A stretch of 64,000 nt of DNA from Gyromitra esculenta (Eukaryota > Ascomycota > Pezizomycetes > Pezizales > Discinaceae), in assembly GCA_038503075.1 (NCBI GenBank), contig JBCAML010000002.1, positions 1,364,001 to 1,428,000 of the forward strand, written 5' to 3'. Positions within the stretch are counted from its first letter, which is position 1. Every line of letters starts with the position of its first letter. Position numbers and translations under genes: made by a program. The notes under the pieces are model-generated. The model saw only the letters and a list, made by a program, of their open reading frames with translations, ran no database searches and was not told the DNA's origin. Shown in pieces: positions 22,845 to 34,178 of this stretch.

Positions 22845-23251
22845 TCATGGATGGTTGTTTCGTTGGTTAGTTGGAAATAGGGGTTAGTGGTTGTCGCGTT
22901 ACATTGGTGTTCTTTTTGTTTCTTTGGGTTTCTGTTATTATGAGTCAGGACTTTGTCATCGAAGGAGTTGAATTGTGGTATATAAGCGAAGGGAATTCCC
23001 CTCTTGTTGCGCTTTTTCTTCTTCTTTCTTTAAGCAACGTCTTCTATTGTACGCTCACTGTATCTTACGAATACAACCTAAGGTTACACTTCGTAATCTT
23101 CCGCCGTCGCCGTCTTCAAGTCATCATAACTTGAACCATTGGTAGAGCCTGTAGAACCTTCGTACATTCTTCTGTCGTTGGTTTCTCGTTCAAGTAGCAC
23201 TGCTTATCTCGGGGGATACGAGAGCAGCGAGCGAGAATCACTAAACAAAAA
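22845..23251 (+). repeat. 3' LTR of the family A element
   Basis: About 407 bp, starting TTTCATGGATGG after GGGAGGGCTAC. It is near-identical to the 5' LTR, with a few C/T differences, up to the U5 hairpin. From about 23210 it departs (gatacgagagcagcga instead of gatacctgagagcttg) and ends in an A-run before the TSD. Confidence 0.88.
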
Positions 23252-24126
23252 AAAACCCGAGATAGAAAAAGCCGACAAAGGTAAAGAAATGGGAACCAAG
23301 GCGGGGTCACTGTTCAGCCTTGGTTGGACTAGTTTAAAGACTCGTTGGAAGAGTCTGCTGATTCTAATGCGAAAAACTGAGGAGGAAGAGGGGGCGGTGG
23401 GAGCGAGGAGGCGGGGGGCGTACGAGTGGCGGGCGGTGCGGTAAGGGCTCCCCTCATAGTAGGTTTCTTAGGAGCGGAGGGGCAGTTGGCGTACGAATGG
23501 TCAGGGGCGGCGCAAAACATACATTTCCCAGTGGAACGACGCCACTGTTTTTCCTCCTCCGAGAGTTTCCTTCTTCCATTAACCATTGTATACCGTTGGT
23601 CCTGCGGGGGGCGAGAGATATTGCTAGTGCGGCCAAAAGACAGGTCCATCAGGGCTAATCCTCCTGGAGTGAAGGAAGAGGCGGGAGTGAAGGCTGCGGG
23701 AGCGTTGAATTGGCCCATGTTATCGCGAGTGTTTCCCCGTTTCTCTGCCTTGCGAGCTCGGATGCGGTTGTCTAGACGGGTGAGGGTGAGGATCATTTCC
23801 GGAAGGGTGGCAGGGGCGATGGGTGCGAATACCATGGCTTCTTTTAATTCTTCAGACATGCCATGTTCTAGGGCGTCCATTTTCGAGTTTTCGTCGAAAT
23901 TGAGCTGCCCCATGATTCTTTGGAAATCGGCCAGATATGCCGAGAAATCGCGTTTTCCCTGACGGAGTTGATGAAGTTCCCGTCAAGCGGTACCAGTTGG
24001 ATTTGGATCTCCAAAAGCGGTTTCCAGGGCGGCAATAAGTTGTCCTGCGCTAGTCCAAGTGGTGAGGCCGGAAGGGAGAAACGTATGGCGGACCTGCTCC
24101 AGAGCTGCTCCTTCTAATCGATTAAT
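23252..24126 (-). pseudogene. Nested family B element: protease start and gag C-terminal half
   Basis: Minus strand. The gag stop and TTTAAAC slip site lie near 23329-23338, with the same stem as the copy at 6207-6238. Gag shows knuckle CMFCAAPDHSYANC near 23510 and LEHGMSEELKEAM near 23840. A TGA replaces an Arg codon in GTARRE near 23984. The frame is cut at 24126 by the solo LTR (24127-24537) and resumes at 24538. Confidence 0.88.
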
Positions 24127-24537
24127 TCTCAAGGGGCGAGGTTTTATCTTCAAGCTCTCGGGTATCCCCCGAGATGAGCAGTGCTACTTGAAGGGAAGAC
24201 TAAGCGACGAGAGTGTTTACGGGATTCCACAGGCTCTACGGAGTGTTCAAGTATAGAGGACTTGAGATTGGAGACAGCGCGAGGTTATGAGGTATAACCG
24301 AGGTTTGTATTGTAAAATACAAGAGTGTACTACAGAAGACGTTGCTTAAAGAAAGAAGAAGGAAAAGTACAACAAGAGGGAAAATCCCTTCGCTTATATA
24401 CCACATTCCAACTCCTCCGATGACAAAGACCTGACTCATTGTAATGGAAACCCAAGGAAACACAAAGAACATTAACACAACGCAACAACCCTATAATCCC
24501 ATATCTAACCGATCAACGAAAGCAACCATCTATGAAA
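24127..24537 (-). repeat. Solo LTR, family A, TSD TTAAT
   Basis: 411 bp, TCTCAAGG...CTATGAAA, flanked by TTAAT at 24122-24126 and 24538-24542. It interrupts gag at the LEGAALEQ / MILYTIN region of the nested B element. Its U5 fold has the CTCGGG/CCCGAG inner stem, a fully paired variant. Confidence 0.94.
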
Positions 24538-25037
24538 TTAATGGTATACAGGATCATCGTGGTTTCGTTTGCAAAACGATCTCGGTTGACGGTGAGCTTG
24601 GAGCGTAGTTGGAGGATGAAGCCAGGGAGCTTGGTTCGGGATCCATCAAACTTTTCTGGATCCGGCATTCGTTCTGAGCGATGGGAGTTTGTTGGTGGAG
24701 GTGGGGTAGCGCTTAGATTGGGTGGAGCGGGGGGTGCTTGGATGGTGGCCCGGGCCTCGTTTCGTTCCTGCCGTAACCGGGCGATTAGGTTGGCGGTTTC
24801 CGTGACCCGTTGATCTTGTTCGGTGGCGTGGTGGAGGGCATTGTTGGTCTGAATGCGAGCTGTGTTGAGTTTGACCTCATTTTCTCGCTTGCTTTCCTGG
24901 AGGACATCGATTTGGTCCTCCAGGGCTTGGTTTAGGTCCCTGAGCTCATTATAGAGCTCTGCGGGGTCCTCTCTGTAGGCTTGAGCGAAGGCTTCCCTGG
25001 TGGGAAATCGTTTTGCTGCGACGGCGGCTCCTTCCAT
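24538..25037 (-). pseudogene. Nested family B element: gag N-terminal half
   Basis: Minus strand from an ATG at 25035-25037 (MEGAAVAAKRFPTREAF) through the coiled-coil-like region to MILYTIN, where the solo LTR cuts it. Together with 23329-24126 it forms one gag. Confidence 0.87.
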
Positions 25038-25102
25038 GATGACGTTGGGAGGTTCTGTATGGATTTGGGTGGTAGAAGGTGTAGATGTTGGAAGCAACGT
25101 AA

Positions 25103-25524
25103 TCTCACGGTTCAGTCCCTCGTTAAGCCCTTCAGTATCCCTGAAGGTGAGCAGTGCTACTTAAGCGAGGTGCTAACACGTTCGAGGAGTGCAGTATTTC
25201 TACAAGTTCTACGAGGGGTCTATCTCAAGGCGAGATAAGTGCAGCGGAGTGGACAGCGACAGCGAGGGTTCTGAGGGAGAACCGAGATAGTATTTCGACA
25301 GTTACAAGAGAAGGTAAATGAGAACGTTGCTTAAGGAAAGAAAGAAGAAGAAGAACCACAATGACCAAAATCCTTCGCTTAAATACCCCGCTTTCCCGTA
25401 GCACAAACAACAACCTAACCATAACCGAAAACAACCGAACAACAACAAAGCCATTATATCCCAACGACCCCTCGCTACTACCAACAATTTCACCTTATCC
25501 CATTACCCAGTTTCATCCGTGAAA
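25103..25524 (-). repeat. 5' LTR of the nested family B element
   Basis: 422 bp, TCTCACGG...CCGTGAAA. The self-priming segment is at 25092-25100 (AAGCAACGT on plus, ACGTTGCTT on the element strand), two bases from the LTR. It pairs with the 3' LTR at 13431-13849. Confidence 0.9.
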
Positions 25525-26343
25525 CATTGCTTCCTTCAACTCTTCCGACATACCATGTTCAAGGGCATCCATCTTCGAATTTTCGTCGAAGTTTAGTTGT
25601 CCCATGATACGCTGAAAGTCGGCCAAGTAGGCGGAGAAGTCTCGCTTGCCCTGGCGAAGCTGATGCAACTCTCGACGGGCAGTACCGGTAGGGTCTGGAT
25701 TTCCAAAAGCTGCTTCTAGGGCAGCGATGAGGGCGGCGGTGTTGGTCCAGGTAGTGAGACCAGAGGGGAGGACGGTATGGCGAACTTGCTCTAGGGCTGC
25801 TCCTTCTAGGGGATTGATAGTGTAGAGAATCATAGTGTTCTCATCGGCGAATCTGTCTTGGTTAACTGTGAGCTTGGAGCGGAGTTGGAGGACGAAGCTG
25901 GGAAGTTTGGTTCGGGAACCGTCAAACTTTTCTGGATCCGGTATCCATTCTGAGTGATGACTTGCGGTCGATGGAGGTGGTGGAGTGGCGGTGAGGTTGA
26001 GTGGGGCTGGAGGAGCCTGATTGGCGGCTCTGGCTTCGTTGCTTTCCTGGCGTAATCTGGCGATGAGGTCGGTGGCTTCAGTGACTCGTTGGTCCTGTTG
26101 CATGGTGTGTCGGGTCGCATTGTCCGCTTGGATTTTTGCTGTGTTGAGTTTTATTTCTAGCTCTTGCGTGCTCTCCTGAAGGACGTCAACTTGATCTTCC
26201 AAAGCCTGGTTGAGATCTCGGAGTTGATTATACAACTCGACAGGGTCGTCTCAGTATGCCTGAGCAAAGGCGTCTTTTGTGGGGAAGCGGGGGGTAGTGA
26301 TAGCGGCTCCTTCAGAGGAGGCAGCGGGGGCGGAAGCACTCAT
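25525..26343 (-). pseudogene. Older family B element: gag N-terminal half
   Basis: Starts ATG at 26341-26343 (MSASAPAASSEGAAITTPRF). A TGA stands where other copies have Arg (AQAYREDP) near 26254. It ends at KEAM, exactly where the gag C-terminal half at 12910-13430 begins (VFAAATP). The two halves make one gag once the 13431-25524 insertion is removed. Confidence 0.9.
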
Positions 26344-26538
26344 GATCTAGGTTGATCACACGGGAGGGAGTTGGTGCGTAAATAATGTTGGTCAAGCCAC
26401 TCAGGAGTGACTTCGGTGAGAGTTTGGGGTCTTCGCGGGGTCAAGCAGGGAAAGATTTGGAGGATAGATTGGTGAATCCAACCGAGAATTTCCATGTAGA
26501 GGCGTCGCGTAGGAGGTGTAGATGAGGAAGCAACGTAA

Positions 26539-26950
26539 TCTCACGGTTGAGTCCCTTGTTTTAAGCCCTTCGGTATCCCCGGAGGTGAGCAGTGCTACTT
26601 AAGCGAGGTATCAACACGTTCAAAGAGTGCAGGTTTTTCTACAGGTCCTACGATGGATATACTTCAAGGCGAAGTATCGGAGGTGGTTCACAGCGACAGC
26701 GAGGATTCTGAAGTAGAATCGAAGTGAGATTATGACTTGATACAAGAGAAGTGAAACGAGAACGTTGCTTAAAGAAAGAAGAAGAAGGTACAATGACAAC
26801 TAAAATCCGTCTCTTAAATACCCCACTTTCATTACTCCAAGACGCATACCCGAACATAACCGAACCACAACAAAGACATTATTTACCCTAACAGAAACCA
26901 TTACAACCAACACATTGTCCCCAACCCGTTATCCGTTTCCATCCGTGAAA
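26539..26950 (-). repeat. 5' LTR of the older family B element
   Basis: 412 bp, TCTCACGG...CCGTGAAA. AAGCAACGT on the plus strand lies just left of it (26529-26537), as expected for the self-priming segment. Its U5 inner stem (CTCCGG/CCGAAG) has a mismatch, consistent with greater age. Confidence 0.88.
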
Positions 26951-27189
26951 TCGAGGTTTGTATTGTAAAATACAAGAGTGACAATAGAAGACGTTGCGTA
27001 AAGAGAAAAGAGAAAAGAAGTACAAAGAGGGGAAAACCCTTCACTTATATACCCACATTCCATCTCTTCAATGAGGCATGTATGACTCATTGTACTGAAA
27101 ACCAAAAGAAACATAATGAACAAGTAACGAAAATAGAATAGCCGAACACCCATACAACCAACCTTGCAACACAACAGCCATCTGTGAAA
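26951..27189 (-). repeat. Family A LTR fragment (5' part, minus strand)
   Basis: Begins inside the LTR at tcgaggtttgtattg and runs through the reversed TATA region to catctgtgaaa. It lacks the U5 end, which was displaced by the B element on its left. Confidence 0.78.
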
Positions 27190-27283
27190 CAAAGCGTGCT
27201 TTATGTCAAATGATATTTTCGTCTGGTCCTAGTTTTGGGTGATAAACTTTCATGGATGGTTGCTTCGTTAGTTCGTTAGGTAC
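27190..27283. repeat. Unique spacer and the first 36 bp of a family A LTR
   Basis: 27190-27247 is unassigned sequence. 27248-27283 is TTTCATGGATGGTTGC... and is then cut by LTR C. Confidence 0.65.
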
Positions 27284-28231
27284 TGTTATACCTATACCTT
27301 TTGAAGGAGTTCCTGGCCCTGGAGTTACCCTATCTTTGGAGTTACCCTACTTAAGCACCTTCCGGATCGGGACTGGTGCCTGTTACCCTGCCTCCAATCC
27401 TTCCAATAGGTATAGTATTTGGAGAAGGGGGGACAGCACCAGAAAAGACCTGTCCCGGAGGGCAAAAGTAACCCCTAGGCCGTCAAGCAAAACCGTCCGG
27501 CGGAATGGGACCCGGAGGGTATGTAGGGGAAGTGTCTGGCTTCGCTGTGGTTCAAACAGATTGCGAATTGGACCAAAACTGGCGGAGTTACAGACTGACA
27601 AAGATAAGGGAATGCAATGCTACGCGACGATTCGGATAGGCAAAATTATCGTCTCGAAGAGACGAACGCAATGAAGATGAATACGTAACTCCCGTGTTAC
27701 CGACATGCATACTGCTCGGAGAATCGCGGATCGGGGCCAGGGAACTCAATGGGGTATCGGGTATGGAGATAAGGCGAAGTGGTTTTATGTTGTCATAGTA
27801 GTTAGCGCCTCTACACCACACTATACCCAAACATAGTAGAGAGGAGGCATTATAAATACTCTCGCAGTGGATGTAAACTCTGAGTCGGATCATTAGCGAC
27901 GAAGAACGAGCCTTATCAATATTATATTGTTTCTAGCAAAATTACTTCCGTGCAATTTACTCTTTTACTGGTGAATTACTTTTATCTCGCTTAGCAAGGC
28001 CTTGGCCCTTCAGAGTTAGTTAATAAAACCTTATTATTGGAAGTTCTTCACAAAACTTTGCTTGATCCCTACTTTGAACCCTACAGTTATCTTTTAGCGG
28101 TTCATAAGAAGCAGTTAGGACTTGCACCTGTGTATTGTGTTGCGGATAGCAACCGGGCAGGGTATAGCGTCTAGATTGTTATCTAAAGCTTCTTGGAGAT
28201 TTCCTGTGCGGTAAGAAGTACCGGTCTTACA
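27284..28231 (+). repeat. Family C LTR (0.95 kb), TSD not matching
   Basis: Starts TGTTATACC and ends GTCTTACA, with imperfect terminal inverted repeats. It contains cattataaatactc (TATA box) near 27850 and ttaataaaacc (poly-A signal-like) near 28022. These fit an LTR of another retroelement, but no internal region of family C is in the window. Flanks GGTAC and CCCTC differ, so this copy also sits at a rearranged junction. Confidence 0.75.
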
Positions 28232-29566
28232 CCCTCCCTTATAGCCATGAGCTCCTGCGAACACTAACTAGACCTTTTCTTGGCTTGTTCGGATAGCGTT
28301 GGTAAAAAACATCTACCGCCTCTGTCTCTTCATGATACTCCATAGGTTCCCATGTAGGCAAAGCATACCCTGTCCATTCAACCAAGTATTGGAGTCTTCC
28401 CCGATAGAGGCGAGAGTCCAGTATATTCTCGACAAGATATTCCTCACGGTTGTTAACTTGGACAGAGGGAGGCGGTGAAATAATTTGGCCAGGGAGCGGG
28501 TCAGTAGGGGCTGCCTTGATCAATGAAACGTGAAATACCGGATGGTATTTCATTGATATTGGTAAGTCTACTTCGTAGGCATGCGCAGAAATTATCCTTT
28601 TCACAGGAAAGGGGCCGCTCCATTTCCAGTCCAACTTTTTCTAGTTCCTGGTCGTCCTCATGTTCTTCATGGATATGAAGGCTTGGTCATTAACTTTAAA
28701 TGAGGGGGCGGGGGTGCGGTGCCGGTTGGTACTGGTTTCATAAATATCTTGAGCCGTTCTCATTTGTATTGGAAGGAAGTCTCTAAGTTCTTCCATTTTC
28801 GAAGCAAAAAGGTTGGCATCAAGGGTTTGTGGGGAACGATCGTTGGAGACAACAGAGGTATCAAAGTGAGGGTGGTAACCATAATTGGCGAAAAAGGGCG
28901 TGGCTTTAGTACTAGTCGATTCCTGGTTATTGGCGGCGAACTCGGCAATTGGTAACCATTTTGCCCAGTCGTCTTGTTGGTATGAAACGTAGCAACGAAG
29001 ATACTGTTCCATAATGGCATTAAGACGCTCCGTTTGACCATCTGTTTCCGGGTGAAAAGACGTTGACATACAAGAGGAAATATTCAGGCGCTGACAAAGG
29101 TATTTCCAAAACTTAGCGGTAAACTGCATTCCTCTATCAGAAGTTATATGGGAAGGTAGTCCGTGGAGTTTCCAAACGTTTTGAAGATAGAGTTCTGCCG
29201 TTTGTTCAGCGTTGATGGTGGTATCGCAGGGAATTAGGTGTCGCATTTTTGAGAGTCTGTCTACCACAACCATTATTGTATTAAAGCCATTGGATTCGGG
29301 GAGACCAATGATGGAGTCCATTGATAGTTCTTCCCAGGGACGGTTAGGGATTGGAAGGGGCTTGAGAACACTATGGGTACCAAGTGTATTGGGCTTTGCT
29401 CGTCGGCAGGTATGGCAGTTTCGGGTATATCGTCCGATGTACTCTCTCATTTTAGGCCAATAGAAGTGCCTAGAGATGAGTTTGAAGGATTTTTCATGTC
29501 CTGGGTGGCCGGCAGAGGGGGCGTCATGGTATCTTTGCAGGATAAGAAGGCGAAGAGGGTCGTGAT

Positions 29567-29977
29567 TTTCATGGATGGTTGTTAGGTCGCCTAATGGATG
29601 GTATGGATGTTTGATCGCGTTGCTTTGTGGTTTGTTCGATATGTTTTCCTTGGTTTCTGTTATAATGAGTCATGCGTTTGTCATCAAGGAGACGGATTAT
29701 GGGTATATAAGCGAAGGGTTTTCCCCTCTTGTTGTACTTTTCTTTCTTCTCTCCTTAAGCAACGTCTTCTATAGTACACTCTTGTATCTCACAATACAAA
29801 CCTCGGTTATACCTCATAACCTCGCGCTGTCTCCGATCTCAAGTCCTCTATACTTGACCACCCCGTAGAGCCTGTGGAATTCCGCAAACACTCTCGTCAC
29901 TTAGTTTTCCCTTCAAGTAGCACTGCTCATCTCGGGGGATACCTGAGAGCTTGAAGATAAAACCTCGCCCCTTGAGA
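29567..29977 (+). repeat. Solo LTR, family A, TSD GTGAT
   Basis: 411 bp, TTTCATGG...CTTGAGA, flanked by GTGAT at 29562-29566 and 29978-29982, within integrase coding sequence. Confidence 0.94.
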
Positions 29978-32142
29978 GTGATCAGGAATATAGAGCTTTT
30001 GCCGATAGAAAAGAAGGCCATTTATCTCGGTACAATCGCCTAAGGTGATTTCCTTGGATTGTTGTTCGCTGTTTTTAAGTGCTAGAAGAATTTTTTGTGG
30101 GAACGGGTCAGCAATATATCCTTGGTTCATCAAGGTCTTGAGGGGGGCATCCAATTCAGCGGGTTCATTTGACAAAGAACCCGAAAACAAACTCAGCTTA
30201 GGGTCAAGGTTCTTTTCCTTCAAGACTACCTGATGTTGATATTGTAGTCTTTCATCCCCTTCTTCAGGGAGATCTCCTGATCTCCAAGTCAGTGTGTCCG
30301 GCTTTCCTTCTTGTACTCCTGGTTGATAGGTTATCACGAAGTCAAAGCGCGAGAGGTACTTTGCCCATCTGACTTGTCTTCGGTTAAGTTGTTTCGTTGT
30401 CATAAAGTTCTCCAGGTTTTTATGATTAGTGATGACGGAGATGGGCAGTTCTGAGCCTTCGAGTTCTGGTCTCCATTCCTCAAAGCAGCGAATAATGGCT
30501 AGGAGTTCCTTGTCATATATTTCGTAATTGCACTCAGCTGGTGAGTGTTTTTTTGAAAAGAAAGCCACTGGGTGAAGTATGCCATTGTCATCGAGTTGGG
30601 AGAGGACACCACCAGAGACAAAGTCAGACGCATCAGATTCTACAAAGATCTTCTTTCGGGAATCGAAGTGAATGAGTACTGGGGCTTTGGTAAAGGCGTC
30701 CTTTGGAGCTTTGAATGCGAGTTCAGCTTCGACAGTCCACTCGAAAACGATACCCTTTTTAGTGAAGGCAGTAAGGGGTGCGGCAAGGCGAGAGAATCCT
30801 AGAATAAACCTTTGGTAGAAGTTTGTGAAGCCTAGAAAGGCTTGGACATCTTTTATACATTTGGGTTGGTTCCAATCGCGCACAGCTTTGAGTTTATCTT
30901 CGTCCATTTAGATTCCTTCAGGGGTAAGGATTAGGCTGAAGTATTTTATTGACTGGACGTGGAATTCACATTTCTCGGGTTTGAGAAGGATATTATTGAC
31001 CTTGAGTGCGCTGAGAACTTGTCTGACATGTATCTTATGTTCAGTGAGAGTATCGCTATAGATTAGGATGTCATCGAAGTAGGCGGTGCAGAAGAGGTCC
31101 AGGTATTCTCGGAGGGAATCATTCACAAATCGCTGAAATGTACCGGAGGCGTTGGTAAGGCCGAATGGCATTACCATATATTCGTATAGACCATATCGAG
31201 TCCGGAAAGTAGTTTTCCATTCTTCTCCCTCGGCAATGCGAATTTGATGAAAGCCGTCACGAAGATCGAGCTTTGAATACCATTGGGCTTTCACAAGTCG
31301 GTCCAGTGTTTCTTTGATCAGGGGGGAGGTGTAACGGTCTTTTACGGTGAGGGCGTTGAGGCCACAGTAGTCCATACATAGACGAAGGGATCCATCAGGT
31401 TTGGCGGCAAAGAGGACTGGAGAGCCAGCAGAGGAAGAGTTTGCACGAATAAAACCTTTCTCTAGGTTGTCTTCGATGTATTTTTTCAAGACTAGGAGTT
31501 CGTCTCGAGACATGCCATAGAGGGGTCCGAACGGTAGTTCTTTGCCTTCTTGCAGGGTGATCTTGTGGTCATTGGGTCGACGCGGGGGGAGTCCTTGAGC
31601 TTTAGCCTTATCGAACATGTCTAGATATTCGTGGTATTCAGCAGGTATTCTTTGTCTCCACTCTTTTTTAGTAGTCATGCTATCAAGAACTCTATTGATT
31701 TCGTAGAGAGACATAGAATAAACCTGGATACCCTTTTTTCTAGCAAGCATGCGGAAACTAGCGGCGCCAATAAAGGCAGCATTAAGCTTGGTCGGAGGGG
31801 GGATAGCGGTGGCTGAGACAATGGATTGCTTGGGGGCACAGTGAGTGGTGCAGAATTCAGACTTGAATTCAATGCTTTTGTTTGCAAATTGTAGATGAAC
31901 ATCATGGAGGTTCATCCAGGGAATACCAAGCACTAGGGGGTAATGGCCTAGCTTGGTGACGAAGAAGAAAACTTTCTCGGCGTGTTGTTGGATAGAGAGC
32001 TCCAGGTGGCAAAGATTGGTAATATCTCCCGAGGCAATTGTTCGGCCGTCAATGACTTCTAATTGGCGAGGGGTTTTGAGGTGAGATAAGGGCAGGGAAT
32101 GGTGATGCACAAAGTTTTCATCGATGAAAGTGAACCCTGAGG

Positions 32143-32998
32143 TCTTACGGTTCAGTCTCTCGTTAAGCCCTTCAGTATCCCTGAAGGTGAGCAGTGCTAC
32201 TTAAGCGAGATACTAACTCGTTCGAAGAGTGCGGTATTTCTACAAGTTCTACGGGGGGTATACTTCAAGGCGAAGTATCGGCGATGTTTCACAGCGACAG
32301 CGAAGGTTCTGAGATAGAACCGAGATAGTATTAAGATAATACAGGTTTCATGGATGGTTGTCGTGCTGATCGATCGGATATATGGGTATATGGTTGTCAC
32401 GTTTTGTTATTGTTATTTATGTTTCTATGGATTTCCTGTTACAATGAGTCATGTCTTTGTCATCGAAGGAGTTGGAACGAGGTATATAAGCGAAGGGATT
32501 TTCCCTCAGGTTGTACTTTTCCTTCTTCTTTCTTTAAGCAACGTCTTCTATTGTTCACTCTTGTATTCTACAATACAAACCTCAGTTACATCTTATAACC
32601 CTTCTCTGTCGCTGTCTTCAAGTCACCTCGACTTAAACCAACTGTAGAGCCTGTAGAATCTTTGTACACTCTTTCGTTGCCGGTTTCCCATTCAAGTAGC
32701 ACTGCTCATCTTGAGGGATACTCGAGAGCTTGACAAGAAACCCGCTCCTTGAGAACAGGTAGAAGTGACGAGAACGTTGCTTAAGGAAAGAAAGGAAAGA
32801 GAAACATGAACGACCGAAATCCTTTGCTTAAATACCTCGCTTTTCCTGTAACACCAACAACCCGACAACAACCGAACCACAAAGACATTATTTCAATAAC
32901 CAAAATATACCCGAACAATAAGGAAATTATACAACCATCCAAACAATAACAAAACCAACAACCAGACCACGATTCCTTCCCTAAGTCAATCCATGAAA
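32143..32998 (-). repeat. Solo LTR, family B, TSD TGAGG, split by an LTR A
   Basis: Left part 32143-32345 and right part 32755-32998; TSD TGAGG at 32138-32142 and 32999-33003. It lies in the protease coding region, just upstream of LLDTGASG. The outer U5 stem TCTCG-TTAAG/CTTAA-CGAGA is intact. Confidence 0.92.
32346..32754 (+). repeat. Solo LTR, family A, inside the solo LTR B, TSD ACAGG
   Basis: 409 bp, TTTCATGG...CTTGAGA, flanked by ACAGG at 32341-32345 and 32755-32759. The insertion order is therefore pol, then LTR B, then LTR A. Confidence 0.94.
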
Positions 32999-33170
32999 TG
33001 AGGCTCCAGTGTCAAGGAGTGCGTGTGTTTTTATAACTTTATTTTGGTGGGAAAGGCTACAAGAAACTACAAAATGTTCCCCATCCAAATTATCCTCCAC
33101 ACACACATCCGACACTGAAAACCCAGAAATAGAGAACGCTGACAAAGGAGAAAAATGAACCAGAGCAGGG

Positions 33171-33786
33171 TCACGAGGCGACTCTGGTTGAACTAGTTTA
33201 AAGACTCAACTGAGTCTGCTGTAACAAAAACGGAAAAACGGGGAGGCAAGGGCGGAGGAAACACAGAAGAGACAGGGGGGGTGGTGGCGGCGTTAGTAGC
33301 AGCTCCCCTCTCTCAAGGAGTGAGTTTTGCGTCAAGCTCTCGAGTATCCCCCAAGATGAGCAGTGCTACTTGAACGAGAAAACCAACAGCGAGAGTGTGC
33401 ATGAAGATTCTACAGGCTGTACGAAGGATCAAGTTGTGATGACTTGACGACGGCTGCAGTGAAGGATTATGAGGTGTAACCAAGGTTTGTATTGTGAAAT
33501 ACAAGAGTGAACAATAGAAGACGTTGCTTAAAGAAAGAAGAAGGAAGAGTACAACAAGGGGGGAAATCCCTTTGCTTATATACTCATAATCCACCTCTCT
33601 GATGACAAACGTATGACTCATTGTAAAGAAAACCAAGGGAAGCATATCGAAGAAACAACAAAACAACGCAACCAAACACTCGTACCACTTAACCAAACAA
33701 CACAACAACCATCCATGAAACCCTCATAGCAGGGCGCTTTGAGGCGGAGGGGCAGTTTGAAAAAATATGTCCTTCCCTTGCACAGA
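33171..33786 (-). pseudogene. Family A gag C-terminal remnant (minus strand), split by a solo LTR
   Basis: Minus strand. The slip heptamer TTTAAAC is at 33196-33202 (reverse), with stem AACCAGAG/CTCTGGTT beside it. Gag tail sequence runs to 33310, is interrupted by the LTR at 33311-33720, and resumes 33721-33786 as the MRGA and zinc-knuckle codons. It is then interrupted inside the knuckle by LTR B at 33787. The next 57 bp of gag are found inverted at 35115-35171. Confidence 0.85.
33311..33720 (-). repeat. Solo LTR, family A, TSD CCCTC
   Basis: 410 bp, TCTCAAGG...CCATGAAA, flanked by CCCTC at 33306-33310 and 33721-33725. Confidence 0.93.
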
Positions 33787-34178
33787 TTTCACGGATTAAA
33801 GATTGGGTATAGGGTTAGGTTTCGGTTCGATAGTTGTTATGGATTTCAGGTTGTTGTATAATGTTATTGTATTTCGGCTGTTATCGGTTATCAGGTTTGT
33901 TAGGAAAAGCGGGGTATTTAAATGGAGGATTCTGCTTGTGTTTTAACTTAACTTACAACACGACGTTCTTACTTTCTTCTCTTGTCTTCTTTTCTACGAT
34001 TCTTTGGTTATGATTAGAATCCTCACTATCGACAGTGTTGTGTTGTGCTTAACTCGCCTTGAGTTAGACCCATGTAGGACCTGTAAAAACATCGTGACTC
34101 TTGTCGCTTGACCTCTCGCTTAAGTAGCACTGCTCACCTTCAGGGATACTGAAGGGCTTAACAAGAGATCAAACCGTG
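33787..34178 (+). repeat. Solo LTR, family B, broken near its end by LTR C
   Basis: Starts TTTCACGG after ACAGA (33782-33786) and ends at CCGTG, three bases short of the LTR terminus, where LTR C begins. The missing AGA and the second ACAGA are found in inverted orientation at 35167-35177. Confidence 0.88.

Larger units (their letters stand above)
17448..23251 (+). mobile_element. Complete-length family A chromovirus (LTR-gag-pol-LTR), TSD AAAAC
   Basis: 5.8 kb with LTRs at 17448-17857 and 22845-23251 and AAAAC on both sides (17443-17447 and 23252-23256). It sits in the protease region of the nested minus-strand B element. The order is LTR, self-priming segment, gag, -1 frameshift signal, protease-RT-RNase H-integrase-chromodomain, polypurine GAGGGAGGG, LTR. 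The LTRs are almost identical over the first 370 bp, which implies a fairly recent insertion. The last about 40 bp of the 3' LTR, however, is scrambled compared with the 5' LTR. Two in-frame TGA codons in pol make it non-autonomous. Confidence 0.92.
28232..33170 (-). pseudogene. Family A pol, minus-strand copy, broken and split by LTRs
   Basis: From downstream: chromodomain QYLVEWTGYALPTWEP (near 28340-28450), integrase SDRGMQF and [21 protein letters not shown], RNase [19 protein letters not shown] with [11 protein letters not shown] (YLDD changed to YFDD near 31080), and a protease half near 32110 and 33000-33110. Stops include TAG near 28640 and TAA at 30908-30910. It is interrupted by a solo LTR A (29567-29977) and by a solo LTR B (32143-32998) that holds a second solo LTR A. 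No 3' LTR follows; LTR C abuts the stop codon region. Confidence 0.88.
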
